A stretch of DNA of 64,000 nucleotides, taken from positions 17,030 through 81,029 of the forward strand of contig JAPLEB010000060.1 in NCBI GenBank assembly GCA_026391555.1. Reading direction: 5' to 3'. Shown piece after piece: positions 1 through 9,763 of the stretch. Within the stretch, counting starts at the first letter, position 1. Every line of letters begins with the position of its first letter. The notes below the pieces were generated by a model. It did not search any database and was not told where the DNA came from. It worked only from the letters and a program-made list of their open reading frames with translations. This stretch comes from Bacteroidia bacterium. Its GTDB lineage: Bacteria > Bacteroidota > Bacteroidia > Bacteroidales > VadinHA17. The position numbers were made by a program, and so were the translations under genes.

Positions 1-1956
1 GATGAACTTTGGAATATATTCCATCGGCCCGGGCCGGTATAGGGCATTCATTGCAATTAAGTCCTCAAACCTGTTTGGTTTAAGATCTCTCAGGTATCTC
101 TTCATCCCGGTTGATTCAAACTGGAAGATCCCTGTTGTTTCACCGTTGCTGAAGAGTTCAAAAGTCTTTTTGTCATCAAGAGGCAGTGTTTCAATGTTAA
201 TCTCTATCCCTCTTGTTATTTTTATATTGTCAATAGCGTCTTTGATAATTGAGAGTGTCTTTAATCCGAGGAAATCCATTTTAAGCAGACCTACCGACTC
301 AACATGACTTCCATCGTACTGTGTTGCATACAGATCAGTATCTTTTGCCGTGCAAAGAGGGATGTAATTGTCGAGAGAGTCTTTCCCTATTATTATACCA
401 CAGGCATGAACTCCGGTTTGTCTGACTGAACCTTCAAGTACTTCAGCATATTTCAATGTCTGTGCTATCAACTTATTTGAAGATTCTTTTTCCTTCGCGA
501 GTTCAGGCACCTCTGCATAAGCCGCGGAGAGGGTGATCCCAGGTCTTTCAGGCACAAGCTTGGCAAGCCTGTCAGCATCGGGTAATGGAAGTCTCTGTAC
601 TCTTGCAACATCCCTGATTGCCATTTTTGCAGCCATTGAACCAAAAGTAATTATATGAGCAACCTTATCGTGCCCATATTTATCTACAACATATTTCAGC
701 ACAGCCTCTCTTCCGTCTTCATCAAAATCAATATCAATATCGGGCATCGAGATGCGGTCGAGGTTCAGAAATCGCTCGAACAGAAGTCCGTATTTAATGG
801 GATCTATATCTGTGATCCTGAGGCAAAAAGCAACTGCTGAACCGGCAGCGGAGCCTCTTCCGGGTCCAACAGAAACACCCATTTCCCTGGCTGCGCGCAG
901 GAAATCCTGAACTATAAGGAAGTATCCCGGGAATCCCATCTTAGCAATCATTTCCAATTCGAAATCAAGCCTTTCGGTCTGCTCTTTTGTCAATGTTTCC
1001 CATCTCTCGTCCGCCCCTTTGTAAGTAAGAAACCTCAAATACCGGTCTTTGTCGGTATACCCTTCAGGTAACTCAAATTCAGGCATGATCGGATCATGAT
1101 CAAGCTTATATTTTTCGATTTTATCAACCAGTCCGGCAACATTATCTATTGCTTCAGGAATATCGCTGAAGATGACACGCATTTCTTCTTCACTTTTGAA
1201 ATACTCCTGCTTTGAATATCTTAATCTTTTGGGGTCGTCAATATCCTTTGCAGTATTAATACATATCAACCTGTCGTGTGCTTCAGCATCTTCGGCATTA
1301 ATAAAATGGACATCATTTGAGGCTATCACTTTGACATTATACTTAACGGATAGCTTTTTAAAAGCCTCGATAACTTTCTGCTGATGTGGAAAGGCAGATC
1401 GGTCAGCATCGGGATCGTAGGTTTCGTGCCTTTGTATCTCAAGGTAAAAATCTTCACCGAAAATGTCAAGATAGTTTTTCAGGGCTGCCTCAGCGCCTGA
1501 TATGGTGCCATTAAGTATCTCATCCTGAATTTCCCCAGCGATACATGCTGAAGAAGCTATCAGTCCTTCCCTATATTTTACTAACAGTTCCTTGTCGATC
1601 CTTGGTTTATAGTAAAAGCCTTTGATCCAGGCAATTGAAACCAGCTTAATAAGGTTTTTATATCCAGTAAGATTTTTGGCCAGAAGAATAAGATGATCGC
1701 CGGAACGGTCCTCTTTTCCACTAATATCTGCTATAGATCTTTTGGCAACATAAATTTCGCACCCAATAATAGGTTTTATCCCCTTTTTGGTGGCGCTGTT
1801 GTGAAACTCTTTGACCCCAAACATGTTGCCATGATCGGTAATTGCAATTGCTTCCATTCCCAGAGATTTAACCTTTTCGATAAGCAAAGGGATACTGGCG
1901 GCTCCATCGAGTATAGAGTATTGAGTATGAACATGTAAGTGTGCGAATGCTGTCAT
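1..1956 (-). CDS. dnaE: DNA polymerase III alpha subunit, N-terminal part (cut by window edge)
   Basis: Replicative polymerase catalytic subunit. The first 652 codons are present, running off the left edge in an open frame. The protein opens MTAFAHLHVHTQYSILDGAAS, the PHP domain start with its HxH motif. It continues with PGRGSAAGSAVAFCLR and the catalytic-palm motif PDIDIDFDEDGREAV (metal-binding aspartates). Later come RQTGVHACG and LLKMDFLGLKTLSII, and the window stops inside ALYRPGPMEYIPKFI. Full-length members exceed 1100 residues, so roughly half is missing. The ATG at 1954-1956 is the natural start because the PHP motif begins six residues in. A TAnnTTTG-like -7 element (1991-1998, minus strand) lies just upstream, without a clear -33 TTTG. 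Confidence 0.97.
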   Translation of the reverse strand, partial: MTAFAHLHVHTQYSILDGAASIPLLIEKVKSLGMEAIAITDHGNMFGVKEFHNSATKKGIKPIIGCEIYVAKRSIADISGKEDRSGDHLILLAKNLTGYKNLIKLVSIAWIKGFYYKPRIDKELLVKYREGLIASSACIAGEIQDEILNGTISGAEAALKNYLDIFGEDFYLEIQRHETYDPDADRSAFPHQQKVIEAFKKLSVKYNVKVIASNDVHFINAEDAEAHDRLICINTAKDIDDPKRLRYSKQEYFKSEEEMRVIFSDIPEAIDNVAGLVDKIEKYKLDHDPIMPEFELPEGYTDKDRYLRFLTYKGADERWETLTKEQTERLDFELEMIAKMGFPGYFLIVQDFLRAAREMGVSVGPGRGSAAGSAVAFCLRITDIDPIKYGLLFERFLNLDRISMPDIDIDFDEDGREAVLKYVVDKYGHDKVAHIITFGSMAAKMAIRDVARVQRLPLPDADRLAKLVPERPGITLSAAYAEVPELAKEKESSNKLIAQTLKYAEVLEGSVRQTGVHACGIIIGKDSLDNYIPLCTAKDTDLYATQYDGSHVESVGLLKMDFLGLKTLSIIKDAIDNIKITRGIEINIETLPLDDKKTFELFSNGETTGIFQFESTGMKRYLRDLKPNRFEDLIAMNALYRPGPMEYIPKFI

Positions 1957-2097
1957 TGGTGGAACTAAAATATTCAGTTTGATCAGTTCACAAAAATACG
2001 TAAAATTGGATTATGATCGGAGGAGTCAGGCCATCCATATAAAATAATCCGTAGCATTAGTGAGTTGAGCCTACGTATTGTAAATTTGTATTATTCA

Positions 2098-2129
2098 TTT
2101 GTTCAATACAATATTTACTACTATCTTTG
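2098..2129 (+). promoter_or_regulatory. Bacteroidota-type promoter of rpsP-rimM
   Basis: TTTG at 2098-2101, 20 nt spacer, TATCTTTG at 2122-2129. This matches the known Bacteroidota primary sigma pattern (-33 TTTG, -7 TAnnTTTG). Transcription would start about 5-8 nt downstream, leaving a leader of roughly 40 nt before the rpsP ATG at 2176. Confidence 0.75.
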
Positions 2130-2175
2130 CAGCCACAATTTTTAAAACAGGTTAAATAATTAAGCGTAAGAATTA

Positions 2176-2820
2176 ATGGCAGTTAAAATCAGATTAGCTA
2201 GAAAAGGCCGTAAGAAACTGGCCTTCTACCACATTGTGGTTGCAGATAGCAGATCGCCACGTGATGGCAGATATATTGAAAAGATCGGATCATATAATCC
2301 GGTTACTAACCCGGCTTCTATCGAACTCGATTTCGATAAGGCGTTAGGTTGGCTGCAAAATGGCGCATTACCTACAGATACATGTAGGGCTATCCTGTCT
2401 TATAAAGGTGTTCTAATTAAAAAGCATCTTCTTGAAGGTGTAAAAAAAGGTGCATTCGATGAAGCTGAAGCCACAAAGCGGTTTGAAGAGTGGTTGAAGC
2501 AGAACGAAGCAAAAATCGAGGCGAAAAAATCAGGTCTTGAGAAATCTCAGGATGATGAATTAGGGAAACGTCTTACGGTTGAAAAGCGCGTTAACGAAGC
2601 AAGAGTAGCAAAACTTGCCAAGAGAAATGCAGCTCTTGCAGCTAAAGCAGCAGCTGGAGATAAAGCAGAAACCCTGGCCGAAGAGGTAGCACCTGTTGCA
2701 GAAGCAGCTCAGGAACCTGTTGCAGAAGCAGTTCAGGAACCAGCTGCAGAAGCAGTTCAGGAACCAGTTGCTGAAGCACCTGCATCAGACGCTGTTGCAG
2801 AGGATAAGCCCCAGGAGTAG
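2176..2820 (+). CDS. rpsP: 30S ribosomal protein S16 with long acidic/alanine-rich tail
   Basis: Small-subunit ribosomal protein that binds 16S rRNA during assembly. Residues 1-80 are the S16 core ([31 protein letters not shown]..., then [13 protein letters not shown]). Canonical S16 is about 80-90 residues, but this protein has 214. After a charged helical stretch it ends in degenerate repeats of AEAVQEPVA (about residues 175-200). A C-terminal extension is common in Bacteroidota S16; its function is unknown to me. First gene of an rpsP-rimM pair, 28 nt upstream of rimM, as in many bacteria. Confidence 0.97.
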   Translation: MAVKIRLARKGRKKLAFYHIVVADSRSPRDGRYIEKIGSYNPVTNPASIELDFDKALGWLQNGALPTDTCRAILSYKGVLIKKHLLEGVKKGAFDEAEATKRFEEWLKQNEAKIEAKKSGLEKSQDDELGKRLTVEKRVNEARVAKLAKRNAALAAKAAAGDKAETLAEEVAPVAEAAQEPVAEAVQEPAAEAVQEPVAEAPASDAVAEDKPQE

Positions 2821-2848
2821 TTGAATAGTCATAAGGATCAGTGATCCA

Positions 2849-3367
2849 ATGGCTTACAATAACAACATATTACTCGGACGCATTACAAAGGTTAACGGCT
2901 ATGAGGGTGCCGTAACAGTTAAGTTAGAGAAACTCTTTTCTGAAAATATACCCCAAATGGAATCGGTCTTTCTTGAAATTGAAGGAAGATCGGTTCCTTT
3001 TTTTATATCAGATTCGGAATATACCGGAGCCGATATTTTGAAACTTAAGTTTGAGGGATACGACTCGATAGAAAAAATAAGTGAATTCACCGGTTGCAGG
3101 GTGTTTTTAACAACCAGTTCACATGCGAGTAACCAGACAGAAGATATTCAGAGCCTCAAAGGGTATAAAGTTTTAATACAAGGCAATATAATACTTGGAT
3201 CAATTACAGAAGTTATTCCAAATCCCGGGCAATGGATGTTGAATATTATCTCAGCGAAGAATAAAGATGTCCTGATTCCTTTCCATGAGCATTTTATTGT
3301 GAATATCGACAAAAAAAAGAAAATTATTGTTATGAATATTCCGGAGGGACTGACTGAGATCAACTGA
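2849..3367 (+). CDS. rimM: Ribosome maturation factor RimM
   Basis: Factor needed for maturation of the 30S head; it binds ribosomal protein S19. The 172 residues match the usual length. The N-terminal RimM barrel shows ILLGRITKVNGYEGAVTV. The PRC-barrel-like second half starts around residue 95 and ends in the family-typical IPEGLTEIN (compare LPEGLLE). Adjacency to rpsP is the classical context. Overall sequence is divergent, as is usual in Bacteroidota. Confidence 0.92.
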   Translation: MAYNNNILLGRITKVNGYEGAVTVKLEKLFSENIPQMESVFLEIEGRSVPFFISDSEYTGADILKLKFEGYDSIEKISEFTGCRVFLTTSSHASNQTEDIQSLKGYKVLIQGNIILGSITEVIPNPGQWMLNIISAKNKDVLIPFHEHFIVNIDKKKKIIVMNIPEGLTEIN

Positions 3368-3420
3368 CAGAATAATTTATAAAAGGGTATCAGGCTCAGG
3401 GCGGGTCAGGTCGAAATAGA

Positions 3421-3990
3421 TTATTTCCTTATAATCTTAATTGTACCGTTTTGTTCCAGTTTTATAACCGGTGATGCAGATTGTTTTCGCAGGTCATTCT
3501 GGCGGTATTTTACAACAAAATCGACGGAATCAATAACAGACTTTTCAATTTCACTGAAATTTTCCGGTGATTGTTTACCACTGAAATTGGATGAAGTAGA
3601 AACAATTGGTTTCCGGAACCGGCTTATCAATTCGCGGCAAAACTCATCATGGCATATCCTTATTCCCACCGACCCATCTTCACTACAAACGCCTTCTGCC
3701 AGATTTTTTCCTTTCGGGTAGATTATTGTAAGAGGGCTATCGGAAACGTTGGTAAGTTCAAATACTATTTCGGGAATGTCTCTAACATACCTTTCAAGCA
3801 TCTGTTCCCCGTCAACAATCACAAGCAAACCTTTATTGCAGCTTCTTGATTTAATTTTAAAGATCTTTTCAACTGCAGAGGGGTTGGTTGCATCACAACC
3901 AATGCCCCATATTGTATCAGTCGGATAGAGAATGGTACCACCTTTTCTTAGCGTGATCAAAGAATCTTTTATATCTTCATCGAAGATCAT
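3421..3990 (-). CDS. tsaC: L-threonylcarbamoyladenylate synthase (TsaC/Sua5 family)
   Basis: Makes threonylcarbamoyl-AMP from threonine, bicarbonate and ATP for the t6A37 modification of ANN-decoding tRNAs. The 189-residue YrdC-fold protein shows GGTILYPTDTIWGIGCDATN near the N terminus, the KxR motif in KSRSCNKGLLVIV, and STSSNFSG near residue 135. Its length fits the short TsaC form without the Sua5 C-terminal domain. It lies 10 nt downstream of the glycosyltransferase on the same strand, so it is probably co-transcribed. Confidence 0.93.
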   Translation of the reverse strand: MIFDEDIKDSLITLRKGGTILYPTDTIWGIGCDATNPSAVEKIFKIKSRSCNKGLLVIVDGEQMLERYVRDIPEIVFELTNVSDSPLTIIYPKGKNLAEGVCSEDGSVGIRICHDEFCRELISRFRKPIVSTSSNFSGKQSPENFSEIEKSVIDSVDFVVKYRQNDLRKQSASPVIKLEQNGTIKIIRK

Positions 3991-4000
3991 TCAATTAAAG

Positions 4001-4765
4001 TTACCGTGGAACTCCTTTATTATTGAGATGCCTCAGTTTCTTGTATTTATTGAATGTGGATTTTGCATATATGGAGCAGATTAAAAATCCGTTATGACCG
4101 TCAAGGAAACCTCTGTTAATAATATATGTTCTGATAAAACCCCAAATGAAATGGATGTATGGAGTAAACAGATTGGCCTTTCTTCCTGCTTTATGATACT
4201 CCTCTGCTCCGAGAGTAGAATATTTACTCATTTTATCAAGATGATCCTGGTAGGAAATACAAGGCCAGTGAAGCAGATCACCTTTCAGTTTGCCTATTGT
4301 CCCTCCATTTGACATAATGAATTTCTCATGGATATTGAGTTCCCCAAATTGTCCTTTGTCGGAATAAAAAAGTCTTAACTGTCTGTTGGGGTACCATTGC
4401 GAATGTCGGATCCACTTTCCACAATAGTTATTTCTTCTGTTAAATAAATATCCATCATGCTTCCAATTTTCTTTAACATTAAGTATCGACTGTTTAAGCC
4501 TCTCACTCAAAGCCTCATCGGCATCAAGAGATAATATGTTTTTATAAGTTGCAAGCCGAAGGGCAAAATTCTTTTGATCTTTGTACCCCTGGAACTCGTG
4601 CTTTATAAACCTGACATTATATTTCTTGCAAATTTCTTCAGTCGCATCGGAGGAAAATGAATCGACTACAACAATTTCATCAGCAATCCCATCTATTGAA
4701 GCAAGACATTTATCAATGTAAAGCTCTTCGTTATATGTTATAATAACTGCGGATATTTTAGGCAT
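4001..4765 (-). CDS. Family 2 glycosyltransferase (lipopolysaccharide core type)
   Basis: GT-A glycosyltransferase with MPKISAVIITYNEELYIDKC at the start, DEIVVVDSFSSDAT, and a DxD metal/nucleotide site in NILSLDADEALSERL. The arrangement resembles WaaE/KdtX-like core-modifying enzymes, but donor and acceptor cannot be read from sequence. I chose the ATG at 4763-4765. The longer open frame to 4777 would need a TTG start, and the ATG gives the family-typical MPKISAVIITYNEE. A promoter-like element lies at 4792-4799. Its stop is 10 nt before tsaC. Confidence 0.85.
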   Translation of the reverse strand: MPKISAVIITYNEELYIDKCLASIDGIADEIVVVDSFSSDATEEICKKYNVRFIKHEFQGYKDQKNFALRLATYKNILSLDADEALSERLKQSILNVKENWKHDGYLFNRRNNYCGKWIRHSQWYPNRQLRLFYSDKGQFGELNIHEKFIMSNGGTIGKLKGDLLHWPCISYQDHLDKMSKYSTLGAEEYHKAGRKANLFTPYIHFIWGFIRTYIINRGFLDGHNGFLICSIYAKSTFNKYKKLRHLNNKGVPR

Positions 4766-4791
4766 ATCGGGTTTCAAATTTGAATTGGCTT

Positions 4792-4799
4792 CAAAAGTA
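4792..4799 (-). promoter_or_regulatory. -7-like element upstream of the glycosyltransferase
   Basis: On the minus strand this reads TACTTTTG, fitting TAnnTTTG. The -33 position has only ATTG rather than TTTG. A start about 5 nt downstream would give a leader of about 20 nt to the ATG at 4765. Confidence 0.4.
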
Positions 4800-4967
4800 G
4801 TATAAAATCATTTATTAACAATTTTTAATGTTAGATATTTTTCTGAGAACCAGTTAACTTAAGTTTATTTGCCGAATTATTTACTGATCCGCACAACAAA
4901 TTTCATACCGGGATGCCATACTCCCTGAACACCTAATTGAGCACCGGGTATTCGCGCGCAGAGTTTT

Positions 4968-6209
4968 TCAGAATTTTAATTTTAATGTTTTCATCCTTTC
5001 TTTCATTTCATTAATTACTTCTATTTCTCTTTGGAGTGAGTCTGCCTCAAAAGTCACTGAGAACCTGATATATTTACCGGCATCATCCCAGGGAACGGTA
5101 GATATTAATGATTCATGTATGAGAAATTCGGAAAATTCAGACGCTGAATTAAATACTTTACCACTTTCAGTACCGGCAGGAGCTTTTACATAACAATAAA
5201 ATGATCCTTTTGGTTTTTTAGCATCAAATCCTAAATCATTTAAAGCGCTAACAAGAAGATTGAATCTTCTTGAGTATTTTATTATCGTTTTATCTGTTAT
5301 TTCTGTATGCCTTAATGCCTGAATAGCTGCCTTTTGAATTGCTCTGAACTGCCCTGAATCAGTATTATCTTTTACAGTTGCAAACGCATTTATCGCTTTA
5401 CTGTTTCCACAAATAAAACCTATTCTCCATCCGGTCATATTAAAAGCCTTTGATAATGAATGGACTTCTAATCCAACATCCATTGCTCCTTTAATAGAAA
5501 GAAAACTAAGTGGTTTGTATCCATCGTATGTTAATGCACTGTAAGCTGAATCATTAATGACGATAATATTGTTTTTCTTTGCAAAATCGACTACTTGCTT
5601 AAAGAATTCAATTGTAGCCACAGCGCCGGTAGGATTATTTGGATAATTCAGATATAGTAGCTTAGCTCTTTTTAAAATTGGCTGAGGGATTAAATTTAAG
5701 TCCGGGAAAAATGAGTTTGATTCTAATAATGGCAGGTTGAATACTTCGCCACCAAGATATTTTGTATAAGTTGCTGTAACCGGATAACCTGGAACTGTTG
5801 TAAGTAAAATATCGCCAGGATTAATAAAACAAATTGGAAGCATTGCAAGAATTGTTTTTGATCCTATACCATGGATTATATGTTCTGACGGTATTAAACC
5901 TGAAAGCCCATATACCTTTTCAAGATAACGGGCTGCAGCTACTTGAAATTCAGGGATTCCGTTATCTGCATACCATCTGTTCTCAGGTTTCCCGGCTTCT
6001 TCTGATAAAGCTTTAACTATAAGATTATCGGCGGGCCAATCAGGCTCTCCAACGCCCATGTCGATTAAGCTTATTTCAGGATGTGTTTTTTTTGCTGCCG
6101 CTTTTGCTCTTTTAATGAGTTCAAATTTGTATATCACTGTTGATTTTCCAAAGTTGACACCACCAAGTCTTTCTGATATTTTGTCGTCAAAAAAATTATC
6201 CATAATCAT
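4968..6209 (-). CDS. dapL: LL-diaminopimelate aminotransferase (class I/II PLP enzyme)
   Basis: PLP-dependent fold-type I aminotransferase of 413 residues. Members of this subgroup convert tetrahydrodipicolinate to LL-diaminopimelate for lysine and peptidoglycan synthesis. Visible motifs: LIDMGVGEPDWPAD near the N terminus, LLYLNYPNNPTGAV, and the PLP lysine in SLSKAFNMTGWRIGF (about residue 250). The MGxGEPD and SLSKxFNMTGWR motifs fit DapL-like enzymes better than aspartate aminotransferase, but another acidic-amino-acid aminotransferase cannot be excluded. Two in-frame ATGs (6209, 6203) are possible starts. A short open stretch continues in frame after the TGA (see findings). Confidence 0.75.
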   Translation of the reverse strand: MIMDNFFDDKISERLGGVNFGKSTVIYKFELIKRAKAAAKKTHPEISLIDMGVGEPDWPADNLIVKALSEEAGKPENRWYADNGIPEFQVAAARYLEKVYGLSGLIPSEHIIHGIGSKTILAMLPICFINPGDILLTTVPGYPVTATYTKYLGGEVFNLPLLESNSFFPDLNLIPQPILKRAKLLYLNYPNNPTGAVATIEFFKQVVDFAKKNNIIVINDSAYSALTYDGYKPLSFLSIKGAMDVGLEVHSLSKAFNMTGWRIGFICGNSKAINAFATVKDNTDSGQFRAIQKAAIQALRHTEITDKTIIKYSRRFNLLVSALNDLGFDAKKPKGSFYCYVKAPAGTESGKVFNSASEFSEFLIHESLISTVPWDDAGKYIRFSVTFEADSLQREIEVINEMKERMKTLKLKF

Positions 6210-6293
6210 TTACACTCTTAATAGTTTATTCCGGGTAAAGGTAATAAATGATAAAATCTGATCAAGTCAAAAAAGATAAAAAGGTAATTATCG

Positions 6294-6324
6294 TTTGCAT
6301 TAATAAAAAACTAATATAGTTTTG
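6294..6324 (+). promoter_or_regulatory. Bacteroidota-type promoter of hppA
   Basis: TTTG at 6294-6297, 19 nt spacer, TAGTTTTG at 6317-6324. This fits the -33/-7 consensus. The leader before the ATG at 6382 would be about 50 nt and is A/T-rich. Confidence 0.75.
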
Positions 6325-6381
6325 TACCGGTGAATTTTTTTCATTTCAAAACCTTTATTTTTTAATTTAAAAACAGATATC

Positions 6382-8685
6382 ATGATTAGTAGTATTTTTT
6401 GGATTGTCCCTATTTCAGCGCTCATGGCATTATTGTTCGCCTGGATCTTTTATAAAGGTATGAAAGTGCAGGATGAAGGAACAGACAAGATGAAAGAGAT
6501 TGCTGAATTTGTAAGGGAAGGTGCAATGGCCTATCTTAAAAGTCAGTACACTGTTGTAGGCAAGATATTTATAATTCTTGTCGTATTATTAACTATACTG
6601 GCATATATGGGCGTTCAGAACCCGTTTGTTCCGGTAGCTTTCCTGACCGGAGGTATTTTCTCAGGACTTTGCGGTTATCTTGGTATGAAAACTGCAACAT
6701 TTGCATCCAACCGTACAGCATGGGCAGCCTCAAAATCACTTAACAAAGGATTACAGGTAGCTCTGCGTAGTGGAGCGGTTATGGGTCTTGTTGTTGTTGG
6801 ATTCGCTCTCCTCGACATTGCAGCATGGTTCATTTTCCTGACTAAAGTAGTCTTTACTCCGGAACATATGGCCACAGGATTAAACTTTTTAGGTCTTACT
6901 TTGGTGCAGAAAGGTATTGATCAGCACCAGGGATTTGTTGAGATTACAGCAACGATGATCACTTTTGGTATGGGTGCTTCTACACAGGCTTTATTCGCAC
7001 GTGTTGGTGGCGGTATCTTTACAAAAGCTGCCGACGTAGGCGCTGACCTTGTTGGTAAAGTTGAAGCAGGAATTCCTGAAGATGACCCACGCAATCCTGC
7101 TACAATAGCTGATAACGTAGGTGATAACGTTGGTGACGTAGCCGGTATGGGGGCGGACCTATATGAATCGTATGCAGGTTCAATACTTGCAACAGCTGCT
7201 CTCGGTGCTGCACTTCCTGCTATAGTAGGACAAGCTGATTCTCAGATTAAAGCTATTATAGCGCCCATGCTCGTTTCCGCAATCGGGATTTTATTGTCAA
7301 TCGCCGGAATATATATGGTAAGAACAAAAGAATCGGCTTCTCCAAAAACCCTTCTAAGAGCACTTCTGCTTGGAACAGGAGGAAGTTCAGCTCTTATACT
7401 GGTAGTTCTGGCAGTAATGGCTTATGCAGACTGGATTACCTGGGGCGTTTTCGGCGCTGCAGTTGCAGGACTTGTTGCAGGAGTAATTATCGGGCAGGCT
7501 ACAGAATATTATACTTCTGATGGCTATAAACCAACTCAAGGTATCGCAAAACAATCTCAAACCGGTCCGGCAACAGTAATAATTGAAGGTATGGCGGTAG
7601 GTATGTTCTCAACATGGCTGCCTGTTTTAACAATTGTTGCTGGTATTATTGCCGCTTATGCATTTGCAGGAGGATTCCACAACTTTGCTATGGGTGTATA
7701 TGGTATCGGTTTCGCATCTGTCGGTATGCTTTCAACACTTGGAGTAACCCTTGCTACTGATGCTTTTGGTCCGATTGCTGATAACGCCGGAGGGAATGCT
7801 GAAATGGCAGGACTTCCTGAAGAAGTAAGAGAAAGAACTGATGCTCTTGACGGGCTTGGAAACACAACTGCTGCTACAGGCAAAGGCTTCGCTATTGGTT
7901 CAGCTGCTCTTACTGCGCTGGCACTTGTTGCTGCATATATGGAGGAAGTGAAACTCTGGCTTGGCAGACTTGCTGACAAAAGTGTTGATGGTTATAACCA
8001 GATCGGTGATGTTTTGTTTTACAAGAGTCATGAACCTGCAGCTGCAGCTCTTCAGGCGGGCCAGCAGGCAATCGAAGTTTCACATGCCGGAATCAAAGAT
8101 TTTGTTTCAGCCTATAACCTTTCACTCTTTAACCCGATATTGCTTGCAGGTCTTTTCATAGGAGCAATGATGTGTTTTGTATTTGTTGCAATGGCTATGA
8201 AAGCCGTCGGAAGAAATGCCGGAGTTATGGTTGAGGAGGTCAGACGTCAGTTCCGCGAAATTCCGGGTATTATGGAAGGTACAGGAAGACCCGAGTATGC
8301 AAAATGTGTTGCAATTGCAACTAAAGGTGCACAGAAAGAAATGGTTGTTCCTGCACTTATGGCAATCATAGTACCTGTTGTTACCGGGATCATTTTTGGT
8401 GTTCCCGGAGTTGTCGGGTTGTTAATGGGTGGAATGACTACAGGTTTTACTCTTGCCAGTATGCTCAACAATTCAGGTGGCGCCTGGGATAATGCTAAAA
8501 AGTACATTGAAAGAGGAAATTATGGCGGAAAGAAAAGTGAATGCCATAAAGCAAGTATTGTTGGAGATACCGTAGGGGATCCGTTTAAAGATACCTGCGG
8601 CCCGTCAATGAATATTCTGATTAAACTTATGTCAATGGTAGCCGTCGTTATGGCAGGTGTTACTGTTGCCTGGAGTCTTTTCTAG
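6382..8685 (+). CDS. hppA: Membrane-bound, K+-dependent ion-pumping pyrophosphatase
   Basis: Hydrolyses cytoplasmic pyrophosphate and pumps Na+ and/or H+ across the inner membrane. The protein has 767 residues, with about 16 hydrophobic helices. The active-site segment is [20 protein letters not shown] (about residues 233-252), with a second acidic set in [20 protein letters not shown] and a third in [15 protein letters not shown] near the C terminus. [18 protein letters not shown] (about 492-509) carries the alanine seen in K+-dependent enzymes, where K+-independent ones have lysine. Sequence alone does not decide Na+ against H+ specificity, though K+-dependent members of Bacteroidota are often Na+ pumps. 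Single-gene unit with its own promoter. Confidence 0.96.
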   Translation: MISSIFWIVPISALMALLFAWIFYKGMKVQDEGTDKMKEIAEFVREGAMAYLKSQYTVVGKIFIILVVLLTILAYMGVQNPFVPVAFLTGGIFSGLCGYLGMKTATFASNRTAWAASKSLNKGLQVALRSGAVMGLVVVGFALLDIAAWFIFLTKVVFTPEHMATGLNFLGLTLVQKGIDQHQGFVEITATMITFGMGASTQALFARVGGGIFTKAADVGADLVGKVEAGIPEDDPRNPATIADNVGDNVGDVAGMGADLYESYAGSILATAALGAALPAIVGQADSQIKAIIAPMLVSAIGILLSIAGIYMVRTKESASPKTLLRALLLGTGGSSALILVVLAVMAYADWITWGVFGAAVAGLVAGVIIGQATEYYTSDGYKPTQGIAKQSQTGPATVIIEGMAVGMFSTWLPVLTIVAGIIAAYAFAGGFHNFAMGVYGIGFASVGMLSTLGVTLATDAFGPIADNAGGNAEMAGLPEEVRERTDALDGLGNTTAATGKGFAIGSAALTALALVAAYMEEVKLWLGRLADKSVDGYNQIGDVLFYKSHEPAAAALQAGQQAIEVSHAGIKDFVSAYNLSLFNPILLAGLFIGAMMCFVFVAMAMKAVGRNAGVMVEEVRRQFREIPGIMEGTGRPEYAKCVAIATKGAQKEMVVPALMAIIVPVVTGIIFGVPGVVGLLMGGMTTGFTLASMLNNSGGAWDNAKKYIERGNYGGKKSECHKASIVGDTVGDPFKDTCGPSMNILIKLMSMVAVVMAGVTVAWSLF

Positions 8686-8712
8686 TCAATAGAAATTTAC
8701 CTCTTCCCCCTG

Positions 8713-8738
8713 CCCCCTTCTCCCAGGAGAGAAGGGGG
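8713..8738. repeat. GC-rich hairpin downstream of hppA
   Basis: Perfect 10-bp inverted repeat CCCCCTTCTC / GAGAAGGGGG with a 6-nt loop. It lies about 30 nt after the hppA stop. No T-run follows, so a classical intrinsic terminator is not supported. Confidence 0.6.
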
Positions 8739-8762
8739 TAACTAAAAGATTATCTTATTCTT

Positions 8763-8802
8763 AACCCCTCTCCCCTGGGAGAGGGGTTGGGGAGAGGTGG
8801 AC
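8763..8802. repeat. Dispersed GC-rich hairpin repeat, copy 1
   Basis: Perfect 12-bp inverted repeat AACCCCTCTCCC / GGGAGAGGGGTT with a 2-nt centre (8763-8788), followed by a GGGGAGAGGTGGAC tail. The same hairpin-plus-tail recurs inverted at 32102-32140. It sits 17 nt before the next gene start. Confidence 0.65.
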
Positions 8803-8818
8803 TGAAAAAAAGTTAAGA

Positions 8819-9763
8819 ATGAAACTACCTTCTTTTTCGGATATTCTATCCGCTCACTCCAGGATAAAGCTATTCATTCACCAGACTCCGGTAATGAGTT
8901 CACAACAGTTAAATAGGCTTTTTGATTGTGAATTATTTTTTAAATGCGAGAACTTTCAGAAAACAGGGGCATTTAAATTCAGGGGTGCCACCAACGCCGT
9001 TCTGACATTGACTTCTGAAGAAAAAAGCAGAGGCGTTGTTACTCATTCATCAGGTAATCACGCCGCTGCACTTGCGCTTGCAGCCAGGATGAACGGGGTT
9101 AAGGCAAATATAGTGATGCCCGATAATGCTCCAATTGTAAAAAAGAATGCTGTTGCCGGCTATGGAGCTGAGATCACTTTCTGCAAACCCACTTTGCAGG
9201 CCCGCGAAGAAACTACCCGGATGATAATGGAAAAAACGGGTGCAACACTTGTCCATCCTTATGATAATTTCAACGTAATTTGCGGGCAGGGAACTGCAGC
9301 ACTGGAGCTGCTTAAAGAAAAAGTTGATCTTGAGATGGTTATAGCTCCAATCGGCGGTGGTGGACTGATGAGTGGCACTTCAACCTGTGTAAAAGGTATT
9401 AATAAAGGTATTCAGGTGATCGGTGCAGAACCGCTTAATGCAAATGATGCATATATATCGTTCACTACAGGGAAACTTACCCCATCTGTTAATCCGCAAA
9501 CAGTAGCCGACGGACTGCTCACATCCCTCAGTGAACTCACTTTTTCTGTCATCAGGAAGAATGTTGATAAGATTTTAACAGCAAAAGAAGAGTCAATAAT
9601 TGATTGTATGCTTCTGATATGGGAAAGGATGAAAATAATTATTGAGCCATCCTCAGCAACAGTACTTGCAATAATTAAAGAAAATCCGGATGTTTTCAGG
9701 GGGAAAAAGATTGGATTGATAATCTCAGGAGGTAATGTGGATTTCAGAAAACTGCCGTTTTAA
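8819..9763 (+). CDS. Serine/threonine dehydratase or serine racemase family PLP enzyme
   Basis: Fold-type II PLP enzyme, 314 residues, without the C-terminal ACT-like regulatory domain of biosynthetic threonine deaminase. The PLP lysine is in FQKTGAFKFRGATNAV (about residue 50). HSSGNHAAALALAA is the substrate-carboxylate loop, and APIGGGGLMSGTS the phosphate-binding tetraglycine loop. The short single-domain architecture fits serine racemase, catabolic threonine/serine dehydratase or threo-3-hydroxyaspartate dehydratase; sequence reading cannot separate these. It ends with a 4-nt convergent overlap with the next gene. Confidence 0.85.
   Translation: MKLPSFSDILSAHSRIKLFIHQTPVMSSQQLNRLFDCELFFKCENFQKTGAFKFRGATNAVLTLTSEEKSRGVVTHSSGNHAAALALAARMNGVKANIVMPDNAPIVKKNAVAGYGAEITFCKPTLQAREETTRMIMEKTGATLVHPYDNFNVICGQGTAALELLKEKVDLEMVIAPIGGGGLMSGTSTCVKGINKGIQVIGAEPLNANDAYISFTTGKLTPSVNPQTVADGLLTSLSELTFSVIRKNVDKILTAKEESIIDCMLLIWERMKIIIEPSSATVLAIIKENPDVFRGKKIGLIISGGNVDFRKLPF

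Noticed and set aside
7656..7979. 107-codon frame opposite hppA, rich in Ala/Ser/Pro
   Set aside because: Antisense shadow produced by the Gly/Ala-rich codons of the pyrophosphatase.
8713..8738. Intrinsic terminator after hppA
   Set aside because: The stem is strong but is followed by TAACTAAAAG, not a run of T.
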